Origin: an uncultured Spirochaetaceae bacterium
GTDB lineage: Bacteria; Spirochaetota; Spirochaetia; Treponematales; Treponemataceae
DNA: 54,996 bases
Reading direction: 5' to 3'
Assembly: GCA_902799665.1 (NCBI GenBank)
Contig: CADCBK010000006.1
Location: 1 to 54,996 of the forward strand
The translations under genes and the position numbers were made by a program. Under the pieces are notes generated by a model. The model had not been told where the DNA came from. It did no database searches and saw nothing but the letters and a program-made list of their open reading frames with translations. Position 1 is the first letter of the stretch; every line of letters starts with the position of its first letter. Below, one piece after another: positions 54,240 to 54,996 of this stretch.

Positions 54240-54929
54240 ATGATTCACAACATGCAAAAATTGCAGGAGGCCGTAAAAAAGAACGGCCCCCTTTGCGTCG
54301 GCCTTGACACAGACCCGTCATACATTCCGCAGAACGTCGCCCAAAAATACAAGAGCCCCGCCCAAGCGGTTTTGGCCTACAACCAGGCGATAATCGAGCG
54401 CGTAAAGTCGGAAAACTGCGCCTCTTGCTTTAAAGTCCAGGCGGCCTACTACGAGGCGATGGGCTTGGAAGGAATGGAGGTTTACGCAAAGACCTTGCGC
54501 GCGGTCCGCGAATCGGGCTTTGTTTGCATTAGCGACGTAAAGCGCGGAGACATAGCCGCGTCCGCCTCGGCCTACGCAAGGGCGCATTTTGAAGGCGACT
54601 TTGAGACAGACATAATGACAGTCAACCCCTACATGGGCTTTGAAACGCTTGAGCCCTTCACCGAATATTGCGAAAAAGCCGGAAAAGGAATCTTTGTCCT
54701 TTTGCGCACGTCCAACCCCGGAGCGGCGGACATCGAGCAGCTGGAGCTTAAGGAAGGCGGCTTGGCCTTGGACCGCGTCGGAAATGAATTAAATAGAATA
54801 AAGGACAAAATGGCCGCCGCCTTCGCGGGCCAGACTTGCTCGCCTGTCGGAGCGGTCGTGGGCTGCACGCAGCAGGCGGACGCGGCCTCTATTCGCGCGG
54901 CCTACCCGGAAATTTTCTTTTTTCTGTGA
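54240..54929 (+). CDS. pyrF: Orotidine 5'-phosphate decarboxylase (type 2), 3'-truncated
   Basis: The final enzyme of UMP synthesis. The catalytic motif is SDVKRGD (Asp99, Lys101, Asp104), and GLDTDPSYIP and FILLRTSNPGA-like FVLLRTSNPGA match the longer type 2 family. Similarity runs through the YPEIFFFL strand, then stops: the sequence turns into an inverted copy of 54591-54661 at 54926 and an artificial TGA ends the frame. Type 2 enzymes have about 270 residues, so roughly 40 are missing here. Confidence 0.92.
   Translation: MIHNMQKLQEAVKKNGPLCVGLDTDPSYIPQNVAQKYKSPAQAVLAYNQAIIERVKSENCASCFKVQAAYYEAMGLEGMEVYAKTLRAVRESGFVCISDVKRGDIAASASAYARAHFEGDFETDIMTVNPYMGFETLEPFTEYCEKAGKGIFVLLRTSNPGAADIEQLELKEGGLALDRVGNELNRIKDKMAAAFAGQTCSPVGAVVGCTQQADAASIRAAYPEIFFFL
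54591..54661 (+). repeat. Left arm of a 71-bp perfect inverted repeat in pyrF
   Basis: Bases 54591-54661, inside the pyrF coding sequence, are the exact reverse complement of 54926-54996. The match breaks at 54662/54925. Confidence 0.97.
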
Positions 54930-54996
54930 AGGGCTCAAGCGTTTCAAAGCCCATGTAGGGGTTGACTGTCATTATGTCTGTCTCAAAGTCGCCTTC
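54926..54996 (-). repeat. Right arm: fold-back copy at the window end
   Basis: The last 71 bases are the exact reverse complement of 54591-54661 and run to the end. This is typical of a fold-back assembly or amplification chimera and is probably not genomic. Confidence 0.9.

Overview
The window is about 55 kb of roughly 50 % G+C, gene-dense DNA that most resembles a spirochaete chromosome of the genus Treponema, probably a gut or rumen type. The main evidence is the cheA - cheW/cheR fusion - cheX - cheY operon, a bacterial V-type ATPase operon, many short lipoproteins with loose spirochaetal lipoboxes, and a flagellar FliK-like/FhlB pair next to the rpsP-trmD-rplS cluster. The assignment rests on gene order and protein family recognition, not on a search. 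Both ends look like contig ends: the first gene may be cut at base 1, and the last 71 bases are a perfect inverted copy of 54591-54661, which truncates pyrF artificially.

Layout. 1-3307: an aspartyl-protease-like gene pair, a large repeat lipoprotein, and a divergent XRE regulator with candidate operators between them. 3345-16250: one long minus-strand series, read as secG - EIIA(Ntr)-like - V-ATPase (stalk subunit, C, I, K, F, E, A, B, D) - usp - DnaJ-like - map - SPFH protein - C39-like lipoprotein. The ATPase A gene is broken in frame near 10321. 16375-18505: tpiA and pgk. 18667-25191: a response-regulator-like gene, TPR and membrane proteins, and an envelope operon (TPR lipoprotein, lytic transglycosylase, OmpA-like). 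25241-31881: RluA-like, radical-SAM-like remnant, asnA, tatD, a trypsin-like protease fused to a predicted barrel, and a secreted protein behind a promoter that carries a poly-G tract. 32063-32148: tRNA-Leu(UAA). 32192-37581: small genes, yraN, FhlB/FliK-like genes, and rplS-trmD-rimM-khpA-rpsP. 37582-38034: a structured intergenic repeat. 38035-44688: a formylglycine-generating-enzyme-like protein, a chloramphenicol acetyltransferase-like gene, and the chemotaxis operon. 44773-54147: envelope and secreted proteins (two M16 peptidases, EamA exporter, lysA, a C11 peptidase, a Sel1 protein, an S41 peptidase). 54240-end: pyrF, truncated.

The most notable signals are these. An 11-base G tract sits exactly between a consensus -35 and a good -10 ahead of a secreted protein, so the promoter is a candidate for phase variation. 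Five genes have their -10 box only 6-11 nt from the start codon and no Shine-Dalgarno site, which suggests leaderless mRNAs. There is also a radical-SAM-like protein with no cluster motif, a protease-barrel fusion, an EF-hand-like loop inside an S41 peptidase, and possible alternative RNA structures between rplS and the FliK-like gene.
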